Part shown: one piece after another, positions 1 to 8,165 of the stretch
Numbering within the stretch: the first letter of the stretch is position 1
How the letters are laid out: each line of letters opens with the position of its first letter
Source: Bartonella taylorii
GTDB taxonomy: Bacteria > Pseudomonadota > Alphaproteobacteria > Rhizobiales > Rhizobiaceae
Direction: 5' to 3'
DNA length: 64,000 nucleotides
Assembly: GCF_023920105.1 (NCBI RefSeq)
Contig: NZ_CP083693.1
Coordinates: 1,381,001-1,445,000 of the forward strand
Notes under the pieces: model-generated
Seen by the model: only the letters and a program-made list of their open reading frames with translations
The model's database searches: none
Told to the model about the DNA's origin: nothing
Program-made: the position numbers and the translations under genes

Positions 1-2048
1 TTGCCTAGACGCTGATCTTCCCAATAATCCGTTGTCATCACCCAGAGACGAAAAATATCAGCACCAGATGTTTTAATGATTTCTTGCGGAACAACCGTGT
101 TTCCTAAGGACTTAGACATTTTCTTGCCATTCTCATCCAAAGTAAAACCGTGCGTGATCACCGCCTTATAAGGAGAACAAGCGCGCGTACCACAACTTTC
201 CAAAAGAGAAGACTGGAACCACCCACGATGTTGATCAGATCCTTCAAAATAAACATCGGCAGGCCATTTCAAATCAGCTCGATCCTCTAGTACAAAACTA
301 TGGCTCGCTCCAGAATCAAACCAAACATCAAGAATATCACGGACCTGTTTCCAAGACTCATGCACACGCTCACCTAAAAAACGTTCACGTGCTCCCTCAG
401 TAAACCACGCATCTGCCCCTTCTTTTTCAAAAGCTTGCAAAATACGCTCATTCACTCGCTCATCTTTCAGAACAACACCATCCTCATTGGCAAAAATACA
501 AATTGGAACACCCCAAGCGCGCTGACGAGAAAGAACCCAATCAGGACGATCTGCTACCATAGAAGCCAAACGGTTTTGACCAGAAGAAGGAACAAAACGC
601 GTCATCGAAATAGCCTCCAAAGCACGACTACGTAAAGTTGAACCATCTCCAAGATCTTTATCCATTGAAATAAACCATTGCGGCGTATTACGAAAAATAA
701 CAGGTTTTTTTGAACGCCAACTGTGAGGATAGGAATGTTTTAAACGACCGCGTGCAAACAATCGATCCGCTTTAATTAAAGCGTTTATCACTTCTTTATT
801 AGCATCACCCATTTTTCCATGATCATCAATAACACGTACGGGCCCCTCTTTACGGTCCGGTCCAAAACCAGGGACATCCTTGGTATAAAAACCAGCATCA
901 TCAACAGGAAAAGGTATAGACGAATCAATACCAGCCTGCTCCAATAGAGGCTTATAAGCATTCCAAATTTCAAAATCCTCACGACCATGGCTAGGTGCTG
1001 TATGAACAAAACCGGTACCAGCACTCTCTGTTACGTGAGAACCATCAAGTAGCGCAATCTTATAATTATAACCTCCAGCTAAACCTTTGAGTGGATGAGA
1101 AAGAAAAAGCCTTTTAAGCTCATCATTAGAAATAACACGTAAACGCTTCAAAACAAGTTTTGCTTTTTCTGCACAGCTCATAGACAATGCATCAGCAAAG
1201 AGAAGTTTTTCTCCAGCTTGAGGACCAAAATCATTTTCTGCGCTTTCAACTTCGTAAACACCGTAAGAAATCTGTGAAGAATAACTAACCGCACGGTTAC
1301 CAGGAATTGTCCACGGAGTCGTTGTCCAAATCACAACATAAGCGCCATACAAATCGCTAGAATCTGTTTCAAAAACAGGAAACTTAACCCATATGACCTC
1401 TGATTCATGATCATGATATTCAATCTCCGCCTCTGCCAAAGCCGTACGCTCCACAACAGACCACATCACAGGCTTTGAACCACGATAAATCTGATCTGAC
1501 ATAGCAAATTTCATCAATTCACTAGCAATGCGTGCTTCTGCATGAAAAGCCATTGTGGTATAGGGCGTGTTAAAATCTCCAACAACGCCAAGGCGTTTAA
1601 ATTCTTCACTTTGAACAGTTATCCAATGTTGTGCAAATTCACGGCATTCTTGACGAAATTCGTTAAGGGGTACATCATCTTTATTTTTCCCTTGCGCACG
1701 ATATTTTTCTTCAATCTTCCATTCAATTGGAAGCCCATGGCAATCCCAACCAGGTACATAGTTTGCGTTAAAACCACGCATTTGGAATGAACGAACAATC
1801 ACATCCTTTAAAACTTTGTTTAAAGCATGCCCAATATGGATATGTCCATTTGCGTAAGGTGGTCCATCATGCAGAATGTAAAGTGGGCGATCTTTTGCTT
1901 GTTGGCGTAATTGCGTATAAAGCCCCATATCTTCCCACCGTGCCATCAATTCAAGCTCTTTTTGCGGTAACCCCGCACGCATAGGAAAATTTGTTTGTGG
2001 TAGATAAAGAGTTTTCGAGTAATCTATTGTTTCATTTTTCACAGCCAT
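1..2048 (-). CDS. ileS: Isoleucyl-tRNA synthetase, N-terminal part (runs off the left edge)
   Basis: Class I aminoacyl-tRNA synthetase that charges tRNA-Ile with isoleucine in the cytoplasm. Translating the minus strand from ATG at 2048 gives an open frame to base 1 with no stop. It begins [17 protein letters not shown], the usual IleS start. The HIGH motif sits in [13 protein letters not shown] near residue 70, and the KMSKS loop ([11 protein letters not shown]) is encoded near base 125. The editing-domain landmark [11 protein letters not shown] is also present. The C-terminal anticodon-binding and zinc regions lie outside the window, so the gene is partial. It lies about 250 bases downstream of the last hbp gene, beyond that gene's terminator, so it probably has its own promoter between 2049 and 2245. 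Identification is very secure. Confidence 0.97.
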   Translation of the reverse strand, partial: MAVKNETIDYSKTLYLPQTNFPMRAGLPQKELELMARWEDMGLYTQLRQQAKDRPLYILHDGPPYANGHIHIGHALNKVLKDVIVRSFQMRGFNANYVPGWDCHGLPIEWKIEEKYRAQGKNKDDVPLNEFRQECREFAQHWITVQSEEFKRLGVVGDFNTPYTTMAFHAEARIASELMKFAMSDQIYRGSKPVMWSVVERTALAEAEIEYHDHESEVIWVKFPVFETDSSDLYGAYVVIWTTTPWTIPGNRAVSYSSQISYGVYEVESAENDFGPQAGEKLLFADALSMSCAEKAKLVLKRLRVISNDELKRLFLSHPLKGLAGGYNYKIALLDGSHVTESAGTGFVHTAPSHGREDFEIWNAYKPLLEQAGIDSSIPFPVDDAGFYTKDVPGFGPDRKEGPVRVIDDHGKMGDANKEVINALIKADRLFARGRLKHSYPHSWRSKKPVIFRNTPQWFISMDKDLGDGSTLRSRALEAISMTRFVPSSGQNRLASMVADRPDWVLSRQRAWGVPICIFANEDGVVLKDERVNERILQAFEKEGADAWFTEGARERFLGERVHESWKQVRDILDVWFDSGASHSFVLEDRADLKWPADVYFEGSDQHRGWFQSSLLESCGTRACSPYKAVITHGFTLDENGKKMSKSLGNTVVPQEIIKTSGADIFRLWVMTTDYWEDQRLG

Positions 2049-2244
2049 TGTGAAATATTCCTGTCCACTTTTACGATTTCATTTTTGCATAACTTCCCTG
2101 AACCCTGCAACTCTGGTTTTTTAATCTATAGGGAAAGCCGAGCTTATCATTCGTATTAAGCAGCGATCAAGAAGATATATCATCACACCTCATGGGCTTT
2201 ATCATGAAACTATCAAGAAAGGAAACACAAAAATAATCTCCTCA

Positions 2245-2279
2245 AAAAATAGAGGCTCCACTATAAGCGGAGCCTCTTA
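2245..2279 (-). terminator. Intrinsic terminator of the histidine-rich hbp gene
   Basis: On the minus strand AGAGGCTCC pairs with GGAGCCTCT across a short loop (arms at 2251-2259 and 2269-2278) and a U-run follows (the A-run at 2245-2249 on the + strand). It lies about 20 bases beyond the stop of the hbp gene at 2299. Nearly the same stem occurs at 3671-3697 and 4665-4691, so it belongs to a repeated hbp cassette. Confidence 0.85.
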
Positions 2280-2298
2280 GCAACTTACTCTTAAAAAA

Positions 2299-3582
2299 CT
2301 AGAACTTATAAGCTACACCAACACGGAAATCATTGGTTTTGTATCTTATTTCAAGTTTTTCCTTTGCAAATTTCTTTTTACCAAAATCAGAGTAACGATA
2401 TTCTGCACGCAATAAAACATTATCAGTCATAGCGAAATCAATACCACCACCAAGGGTATAACCAATCATCGTTTTTGTTTCATCGGTTAAGTTTTTAGAA
2501 GAAACAACTCTTCCATCCCCTTTCTTAAATGATATGGATATAGTGTCTTGGAGCTGCGTATAAGCAATACCACCAGCAACATAAGGCATAAAGCGATCAG
2601 TAGCAAAACCGATACGCGCCCGTGTGGCACCAGACCAATTTTGCTTTAAAGTATGGCTTAAACTTTCAACTTCACGACCTTGTTCAAGATCAAGTGCAGC
2701 GATCTCTTGCTTCACTTGCTCTATACCATACACATTGGTAGCGTTCTTATCCGCCACTTGCGCACCTTGTGCACCATGTCCAGCCACCTTCTGTCCTACA
2801 TGGGGATTAGTAGCATGTGGATGAGAACCATGACTAGTTCCATTAGATGCACTGTGATAATGACTACGGCTAGCATCACCTGTCCCACTTGCGGCGAGTG
2901 CTGCTGGCTTCGATGATGCTACCTGCGGTATCCCTGCTGGCTTCACTACTGATACCTGCGGTGCTGATTCTGCTGGCTTCAATGATGCTGCTGGTGTTGC
3001 TGGCTCTGATGATGCTGCTGGCTCTGATGATGCTGCCTGCGGTACTGCGGCTCCTGGCTTCGTTGTTTCTGATTCTGCCTGCGGTGTTCTTGTTTCTGAT
3101 TTCGCTGCTGATACTGATGCCCCGATTGTTGTTGATGACGCCCCTGACGCTGATCGTACTGATCTGCGAGATCTTGCGATTAAATTGTCCACTGCCGCAT
3201 TATCAGACGCGCCAACAGTGATGGTTTTTGTGTGTTTTTGCCCAGACCACATTAAATCCGTATCGATACCAAAAATGAAGCTATCACCAAGATCAATATT
3301 AGAACCTGCGTAAAGACCACCTTCAAAACCTGAAAGTTTAGGCGACAAATCTTTATTTAGCGGTACAGTTTTGTGCTTACCAATAATGCTCATATCAGTT
3401 TTACTTGAAAACCCACCAACTTGGCCACCCAAGTAAAAACCTGACCACGTAAAAGTGGGAGCTACAAAAGCTGATGAAGCAGGTGTTGTTGGTTGATGAG
3501 GAACCATTACATCAGCTGCCTGCGCTGCAGAAGCTGAAATTAAAGCAAAAATAGATGCCGTTATTAAACGTTTCGTATTCAT
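2299..3582 (-). CDS. hbp: Hemin-binding outer-membrane protein (Hbp family) with a histidine-rich repeat insertion
   Basis: Predicted beta-barrel outer-membrane protein of the Bartonella Hbp/Omp25-like family, known to bind hemin at the cell surface. I start it at the ATG at 3582 (MNTKRLITAS), which has GGAGAT upstream; the longer frame to 3603 adds seven residues before the signal peptide. A signal peptide ends at AQA (about residue 23). The FTWSGFYLGGQVGGFSSK strand follows, and the barrel ends VGVAYKF with the terminal Phe typical of outer-membrane proteins. At about 427 residues it is some 150 longer than its two neighbours. The extra length is one insertion at about residues 140-285: first Ala/Ser/Pro repeats (AASSEP units), then a stretch with seven histidines at about 241-269. 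By published hbpC-hbpA-hbpB order, recalled from memory, it could be hbpB. The paralogue letter is uncertain. Confidence 0.9.
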   Translation of the reverse strand: MNTKRLITASIFALISASAAQAADVMVPHQPTTPASSAFVAPTFTWSGFYLGGQVGGFSSKTDMSIIGKHKTVPLNKDLSPKLSGFEGGLYAGSNIDLGDSFIFGIDTDLMWSGQKHTKTITVGASDNAAVDNLIARSRRSVRSASGASSTTIGASVSAAKSETRTPQAESETTKPGAAVPQAASSEPAASSEPATPAASLKPAESAPQVSVVKPAGIPQVASSKPAALAASGTGDASRSHYHSASNGTSHGSHPHATNPHVGQKVAGHGAQGAQVADKNATNVYGIEQVKQEIAALDLEQGREVESLSHTLKQNWSGATRARIGFATDRFMPYVAGGIAYTQLQDTISISFKKGDGRVVSSKNLTDETKTMIGYTLGGGIDFAMTDNVLLRAEYRYSDFGKKKFAKEKLEIRYKTNDFRVGVAYKF

Positions 3583-3636
3583 AAAATATCTCCAAATATC
3601 CAAAACGAGTTATATATAGTGCATCTCTTTTAAAAT

Positions 3637-3666
3637 ATCTGTAGCAAAAATGATACATTCACAAAA
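3637..3666 (-). promoter_or_regulatory. Conserved hbp upstream element (copy 1)
   Basis: On the + strand it reads ATCTGTAGCAAAAATGATAC followed by an A-rich stretch, about 55 bases upstream of the hbp start at 3582. The same core occurs upstream of the other two hbp genes at a similar distance. Literature, from memory, describes an Irr-linked 'H-box' in Bartonella hbp promoters; this element is a candidate for it or for the core promoter. That link is inference. Confidence 0.6.
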
Positions 3667-3670
3667 AAAT

Positions 3671-3697
3671 AGAGGCTCCGCCAAAAACGGAGCCTCT
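3671..3697 (-). terminator. Intrinsic terminator of the middle hbp gene
   Basis: A ten-base stem AGAGGCTCCG/CGGAGCCTCT with a short A-rich loop. On the minus strand it is followed by a U-run (the A-run at 3662-3669 on the + strand). It lies about 45 bases past the stop at 3741 and directly abuts the promoter element of the next hbp gene. Confidence 0.88.
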
Positions 3698-3740
3698 TAG
3701 TAATTTAATTTTGTATTAACAATTTCGTTTTTTTACGAAA

Positions 3741-4577
3741 TTAGAATTTGTAAGCTACACCAACACGGAAATCATTGGTCTTGTAGCTAACTTCATTATC
3801 ATCCTTTTCGAATTTCTTTTTACCGAAATCTGAGTAACGATATTCTGCACGCAATAAAACATTATCGGTCATAGCGAAATCAATACCACCACCAATGGTA
3901 TAACCAACAAACGTCTTTGTTTTATCATCCAATTTAGCAGTAGCAATTTCTGCACCATCCGCTGCTTGCGTTACCTTAACCGAATGGATAGCCTCCATCT
4001 GCGCATAGGCAACACCACCAGCAACATAAGGCATAATGCGATCAGCAGCCCCAAAACCAATACGTACCCGAGTAGCACCAGACCATTTTTCCTTTAAAGT
4101 GACACTATCTGTATGCTTGTCTTCTGGCTTGATATCAGTAACTGTTTTTCCTGTAGCAAAAGTGGCCTTAACCTTTGTAAGACGAGCCCTAAAACCTTCA
4201 AGATCAGTTGTTCCAATGGCTTTTGAAGAACCTGTTTTTGCATCTTCTCTGTCAGCCCAAACTGCATCGGTTTCAACACCTAGAATCAGACCACTTCCAA
4301 GATCTATATTAGAGCCCGCATAAATGCCACCTATGAAACCAGAAGGCTTAGGCGTATCATCTTTGTTCCATTTATTTTTTGTATCAGGATCAGTTATTTC
4401 AACTTTACTTGAAAAATTTCCAACTTGACCACCAATATAAAGACCTGTCCAAGAAAAAGCAGGGGCTGTAATAGCTGGCACTACTTCATGATGTGGAATT
4501 ACAACATCCGCAGCCTGTACAGCAGAAGCTGAAACCAAAGCGATAACAGAAGTCGTTATTAAAGATTTTATATTCAT
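3741..4577 (-). CDS. hbp: Hemin-binding outer-membrane protein (Hbp family)
   Basis: Standard-length Hbp of 278 residues, predicted to form an eight-strand-like barrel in the outer membrane and bind hemin. The ATG at 4577 is preceded by AGGAG. The signal peptide MNIKSLITTSVIALVSASA ends at VQA before ADV (about residue 22). The FSWTGLYIGGQVGNFSSK strand follows, then variable loops, then the conserved EKWSGATRVRIGFG and YVAGGVAYAQ segments, ending VGVAYKF. Its 3' 200 bases are nearly identical to those of the hbp gene at 2299, which suggests recent duplication or gene conversion. It has its own upstream element (4633-4662) and terminator (3671-3697), so it can be a separate transcription unit. 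By gene order it may be hbpA; the letter is uncertain. Confidence 0.92.
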   Translation of the reverse strand: MNIKSLITTSVIALVSASAVQAADVVIPHHEVVPAITAPAFSWTGLYIGGQVGNFSSKVEITDPDTKNKWNKDDTPKPSGFIGGIYAGSNIDLGSGLILGVETDAVWADREDAKTGSSKAIGTTDLEGFRARLTKVKATFATGKTVTDIKPEDKHTDSVTLKEKWSGATRVRIGFGAADRIMPYVAGGVAYAQMEAIHSVKVTQAADGAEIATAKLDDKTKTFVGYTIGGGIDFAMTDNVLLRAEYRYSDFGKKKFEKDDNEVSYKTNDFRVGVAYKF

Positions 4578-4632
4578 AATATTTTGCTCCTAAATTTATT
4601 ATGATGCAATGCTATACGACTGTCCAAAGAAA

Positions 4633-4662
4633 ATCTGTAGTAAAAATGACACAATTACAAAA
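4633..4662 (-). promoter_or_regulatory. Conserved hbp upstream element (copy 2)
   Basis: On the + strand it reads ATCTGTAGTAAAAATGACAC, then an A-rich tail, 56 bases upstream of the hbp start at 4577. It matches the elements at 3637-3666 and 5811-5840 almost base for base, although the leader sequences between element and start codon are less alike. Confidence 0.6.
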
Positions 4663-4664
4663 AT

Positions 4665-4691
4665 AGAGGCTCCGTCAAAGATGGAGCCTCT
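4665..4691 (-). terminator. hbp-type terminator following an hbp remnant
   Basis: The third copy of the hbp stem (AGAGGCTCC/GGAGCCTCT) with a short A-run on its left, so it acts on minus-strand transcripts. It lies downstream of the degraded hbp tail at 4720-4870, not directly behind the intact hbp stop at 4917. It probably still ends that gene's transcript. Confidence 0.8.
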
Positions 4692-4719
4692 GAGTAATTT
4701 CGTTTTATATGAAATCTTT

Positions 4720-4870
4720 CACATTACATATATGCGGAAATCATTGATATTAAAGTTAAATTTCTGCTTTTTGTTTACGCATTTCTCTTTACCAAAATCC
4801 AATGCATAGCAACATTCCACATATGCAATAATCTGTATTATGTGATAATATAGTCACAGAAAAATACTGG
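4720..4870 (-). pseudogene. Remnant of an hbp 3' end
   Basis: Read on the minus strand, this spacer still encodes a recognisable Hbp C-terminus: YVECCYALDFGKEK and then NINDFRIYVM before a stop. In intact copies the same positions read RAEYRYSDFGKKK and TNDFRVGVAYKF. Only about the last 40 codons are recognisable. It sits between the stop of the intact hbp at 4917 and an hbp-type terminator. This suggests that a former copy lost its body, or that the present gene replaced it upstream of the old tail. Confidence 0.75.
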
Positions 4871-4916
4871 AAGTGTCGCTAGAAACAAACGTTTTAGTAA
4901 TTTAGCTTACCATACG

Positions 4917-5750
4917 TTAAAATTTGTAAGCTACACCAACGCGAAAATCATTGGTTTTGTGAGAAGTTTCATATTTATCGTTTGAGAATTTCTTTTTACC
5001 AAAATCCGAGTAACGATATTCTGCACGGACAATAATATTATTGGTCATTGCTAAATCAACACCAGCACCAAGGGTGTAACCAACAAACGTCTTTCTTTCA
5101 TCAGACAAATTACCAGAAGCTATTACTTTACCTGTATCTTTTTCTGTTATTGATACAGACGCAATATCTTGAAGTTGTGTATAGGCAATACCACCAGCAA
5201 CATAGGGCATAATACGTTCAGCAGCAAAACCAATCCGTATCCGCGTAGCACCAGCCCACTTTTCTTTAAAAGTAAAACTGTGCGCCCGTTTATCACCAGC
5301 TTTGAGTACATTCTCACCAATCTTAATTCCAGCGTCTTTCAGGATCTTATTAACATATGCTACATGATTTGGAGCAATCTCATATACTTTCCCCGTTTTC
5401 GTATCATCTTTATCAGACCACATGAAATCTGTATCAACACCTAAAATAAGGCCATTACCAAGATCAACATTGGAACCTGCATAAAGTCCCCCCATAAAAC
5501 CTGATAATTTAGGCAAAAATTCATCATTCACCGGAATGGTTTTTCCATTACTGAGAATATCCATCTTCGTTTTACTTGAAAAACCACCAACCTGGCCACC
5601 AATATAAAAACCTGTCCAAGAAAAAGTGGGAGCAACAATAACTGGTGAAACTGGTGTAGGCTGAGGGGGAACAATAACATCTGCTGCATGCGCTGCTGAA
5701 ACTGAAACTAACGCAAAAGCAGAAGCTGTTATTAACCATTTCATATTCAT
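4917..5750 (-). CDS. hbp: Hemin-binding outer-membrane protein (Hbp family)
   Basis: The most upstream intact hbp of the island, about 277 residues. I place the start at the ATG at 5750 (MNMKWLITAS), preceded by GGAG; the longer frame to 5780 adds ten residues before the signal peptide. The signal peptide ends at AHA before ADV. The barrel shows FSWTGFYIGGQVGGFSSK, KEKWAGATRIRIGFA and YVAGGIAYTQ, and ends VGVAYKF. It is expected to bind hemin at the outer membrane. The upstream element at 5811-5840 matches the other hbp genes. No terminator lies immediately after its stop; the next is at 4665-4691 beyond an hbp relic. By published order it may be hbpC; this is tentative. Confidence 0.92.
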   Translation of the reverse strand: MNMKWLITASAFALVSVSAAHAADVIVPPQPTPVSPVIVAPTFSWTGFYIGGQVGGFSSKTKMDILSNGKTIPVNDEFLPKLSGFMGGLYAGSNVDLGNGLILGVDTDFMWSDKDDTKTGKVYEIAPNHVAYVNKILKDAGIKIGENVLKAGDKRAHSFTFKEKWAGATRIRIGFAAERIMPYVAGGIAYTQLQDIASVSITEKDTGKVIASGNLSDERKTFVGYTLGAGVDLAMTNNIIVRAEYRYSDFGKKKFSNDKYETSHKTNDFRVGVAYKF

Positions 5751-5810
5751 AATTTTTCTCCATAGCTGATATTTGAACACGTGATTTCATATAGAGCCCC
5801 CCTTACAGAT

Positions 5811-5840
5811 ATCTGTAGTAAAAATGATACACTCATAAAA
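5811..5840 (-). promoter_or_regulatory. Conserved hbp upstream element (copy 3)
   Basis: On the + strand it reads ATCTGTAGTAAAAATGATAC followed by ACTCATAAAA, 61 bases upstream of the hbp start at 5750. It is shared with the elements at 3637 and 4633. A weaker version occurs at 7003-7031 upstream of the small secreted protein gene. Confidence 0.6.
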
Positions 5841-5884
5841 AAAACAAAAATCCCCTCCTCCCCCTTCGCCATTTGATCTGTAAT

Positions 5885-6200
5885 AAATGGGAATTTGTAA
5901 GCTATACCAATGTAGAAATCACCCTCTCGTCAAACGAGATGCTGTTCTCTATGAGTTTTTGCAAAATCTGAAAAACAATATTTTCTGTCTCAAGCATGCA
6001 CTGTAGATCGTTGCAAATGCAACACCACCACTAGAACGTACACAAACACCTTCTGTGACTTTACCCATCGCATTACATGCAACGACTTGTTAGATTTTTC
6101 TCCATACTAGAAAAAAATCTGCACCTGAAAACTCCTCTATAATCGTCCGTAAACCATCTCTTTTGTAGATCTTATTGCACAAACCACACCACTCCCCCTA
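5885..6200 (-). pseudogene. Decayed hbp gene, C-terminal half
   Basis: No long open frame exists here. On the minus strand, pieces of an Hbp barrel can be read in shifting frames: a GKVTEG stretch, SSGGVAFATIYS (compare YVAGGIAYTQLQ), RKYCFSDFAK (compare AEYRYSDFGK) and DFYIGIAYKF (compare DFRVGVAYKF), with stops and frameshifts between. The stretch 6200-6637 upstream of it has no recognisable coding content and may hold the rest of the same relic. Confidence 0.72.
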
Positions 6201-6637
6201 TAAACACTGAAAGGGTATTTTCCAAAAATCTTAAAGCTCAACCTTGCTCAAAAAATTATGGATCTTGCTAAAAACGATAACTCATACCTCCTAGGAAAAC
6301 AGAAATGGCTCTTAAACTTCTGGAACAAAAATAACAAAACCAGAGATGAAAAATAAAAAAACTCATTAAAAATAGAACTTTGTAACATTTAAAATCATCG
6401 ACAAGCCAAAATCCTCCGCGTTACATGCTTGCAAATCTACAGATTTTGTAACTATCCATTGCTCGCATATACTAACCCTCTATACGATCTCTCTAAATTA
6501 CTACAAAACTAGCCTCATAACTAAAAGCGCACAGGAATCTTCACCAAAATCGAATCCCAAACCCGAAAAAGTACCTCACTCCTGTGCACTTCGCTACATC
6601 CCAATAATAAAATTATCTCTTGATGCTTCTTCTTCGC

Positions 6638-6943
6638 TTATTTAAAACTCATTGGTCCTCGAGAAAATAGATTTGGCCGTTGCGGTCCTTTCCAAAATCT
6701 TGGACGTCTTTTTTTAGGTTGCCATGATACAGCTACGAGCTTAGCAACCGCTTCCCCTTTGTTATCAACAATACCCAAAAGTTTCTTATTAGAGGCTTTA
6801 TCTAAAAAATTGCTAACTTGTTTATTCACAAAATCTTTAGAAGAAGCAGCCACACGATTAGCCCCTTGTGCCACAGAGGCTGAAGAAAAGGCACATACTG
6901 AAGCGAAAGCTGCAGATGTAACAATAAAATATCTCATATTCAT
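6638..6943 (-). CDS. Small secreted basic protein of unknown function, with hbp-like 5' region
   Basis: I do not recognise this protein. The best start is the ATG at 6943 (MNMRYFIVTSAAFASVCAF) with GGAGAT upstream, giving about 101 residues. It has a signal peptide ending near VAQG. The mature part of about 75 residues is lysine- and arginine-rich, especially the tail (PKKRRPRFWKGPQRP), with no cysteines and no barrel pattern. The MNM start and signal peptide resemble those of the neighbouring Hbp proteins, and the upstream region (7003-7031) resembles the hbp element. It may be a new protein formed behind an hbp promoter and signal peptide, or a lineage-specific periplasmic or secreted factor. 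hbp relics flank it on both sides. A clean start, ribosome site and signal peptide support expression, but a chance frame cannot be excluded. Confidence 0.55.
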   Translation of the reverse strand: MNMRYFIVTSAAFASVCAFSSASVAQGANRVAASSKDFVNKQVSNFLDKASNKKLLGIVDNKGEAVAKLVAVSWQPKKRRPRFWKGPQRPNLFSRGPMSFK

Positions 6944-7002
6944 AGAATTTATCTCCATAGTAATATTCATAATGTATTTTACTTAGAGTTCTCGTTTCAA
7001 AT

Positions 7003-7031
7003 TTCCATAAAAAATGATACGCTTATAGATA
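7003..7031 (-). promoter_or_regulatory. Weak copy of the hbp upstream element
   Basis: Contains AAAAAATGATACGCTTATA on the + strand. It matches the AAAAATGATACACTCATAA core of the hbp elements but lacks the ATCTGTAG part, and lies 60 bases upstream of the start at 6943, the same distance as in the hbp genes. The homology is suggestive only. Confidence 0.4.
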
Positions 7032-7082
7032 ATAAAGTGAGAACTCTCAAAAAACGAAGTTTTGGAGCACTTTGATTTTAAA

Positions 7083-7240
7083 ATAAATGGAATTTTTTAA
7101 GCTCTATCAATATAGAAACTGCTGGTTTTAAATCATTAAAACATAATCTATCCATCAGATGTAAAAAAAACTGAACGAGTGTTAATGCATTTCTCTAGCA
7201 AAGATATTTCACCCCGTATTCCCCCAATGCAATTTATCAG
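7083..7240 (-). pseudogene. Possible hbp 3' remnant
   Basis: On the minus strand AAAACCAGCAGTTTCTATAT and the TTGATAGAGCTTA that follows align with the hbp 3' end (AAAACCAATGATTTCCGTGT then TGGTGTAGCTTACAAATT). The upstream part has too many differences to align by eye. It is the weakest of the three hbp relics. The rest of the gap to 7455 shows nothing recognisable. Confidence 0.45.
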
Positions 7241-7457
7241 CATTCGCATAATAAACCTTCACTGTAATTTTGTTACCCATATTTTTTGCTTCCATTCTCT
7301 AGGCTGTTTATTTTTTTCGTAAACCTTAAAATAAAAACAGTTATAAACACAAAAAATGCGGATTCAAAACGCACTTTTATTGTACAATTTTTAAATGGAA
7401 TACACTCACTGTGCTAAGAATTATGTCATAATCACACTATCATCAAAATAGAAGAAA

Positions 7458-7491
7458 GAAAACAATGCCCGTGTATTACAGGCATTGTTTT
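7458..7491 (-). terminator. Intrinsic terminator downstream of ribonuclease D
   Basis: Ten-base perfect stem AAACAATGCC/GGCATTGTTT (7460-7469 and 7481-7490) with an 11-base loop. Read on the minus strand it is followed by TTTTCTTTCTTC. It lies about 55 bases beyond the stop of the gene at 7545. Confidence 0.75.
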
Positions 7492-7544
7492 CTAGTTACA
7501 TCAATAATTCTTTTTACTACAATTTTAAAAGCAAATTTTTAAAC

Positions 7545-8165
7545 TCAGTTATGCGCGAAAATATCAACCTCCGACCATCCCAAAAGATCGAGTCTTGCCC
7601 TCATAGGTAAAAATTGAAAACATGCCTTTGCAACATTTTCTCGCTCTTCACGTCTTAAGCGTTCTTCAAATATATCTTTTAAACGATGCAAATATAAAAC
7701 ATCCGATGCAGCGTACTCAATTTGCGCGCGTGATAAAGTCTCTGCAGCCCAATCTGAAGATTGCTGCTGTTTAGAAATATTCACATTCAGCAATTCACCA
7801 CAAATCTCTTTTAATCCATGACGATCCGTGTAGGTACGCGTGAGTTTTGAAGCAATTTTTGTACAAAAAACTACATCTGGCATAACGCCAAATGTATGCG
7901 CTAAAATAGAAAGATCAAAACGTCCAAAATGAAATATTTTGGTGATTGCCTTATCTTCAAGCAACCGAACTAAATTGGGAGCACTTTTTTGCCCTTTAGC
8001 AATCTGTATAATGTCAGCAGTACCATCACCAGAAGAAAGCTGAACAACACATAAACGATCACGGTGTGGTTGTAATCCTAAAGTCTCAGTATCAATCGCA
8101 ACGGCATCAATTTGATAATTGTCTAAGTTTGGTAAATCACCTTGATGAACGCGAATCTCAGCCAT
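7545..8165 (-). CDS. rnd: Ribonuclease D family 3'-5' exonuclease
   Basis: DEDDy-type 3'-5' exoribonuclease expected to trim structured RNA 3' ends such as tRNA precursors. The 206-residue protein is only the exonuclease domain; it lacks the HRDC domains of the E. coli enzyme, as is usual for the short alphaproteobacterial form. Visible catalytic motifs are AIDTETLGL (Asp and Glu, about residues 24-26), HFGRFDLSIL (Asp near 84) and YAASDVLYL (Tyr and Asp near 155). The start at 8165 has GGAGGG upstream and overlaps the end of the M20 peptidase gene by 8 bases, so the two are probably co-transcribed and translationally coupled. Confidence 0.92.
   Translation of the reverse strand: MAEIRVHQGDLPNLDNYQIDAVAIDTETLGLQPHRDRLCVVQLSSGDGTADIIQIAKGQKSAPNLVRLLEDKAITKIFHFGRFDLSILAHTFGVMPDVVFCTKIASKLTRTYTDRHGLKEICGELLNVNISKQQQSSDWAAETLSRAQIEYAASDVLYLHRLKDIFEERLRREERENVAKACFQFLPMRARLDLLGWSEVDIFAHN

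Noticed and set aside
2889..3221. 110-codon + strand frame rich in Leu and Met
   Set aside because: It is the antisense shadow of the Ala/Ser repeat in the hbp gene; its composition is explained by the repeats.
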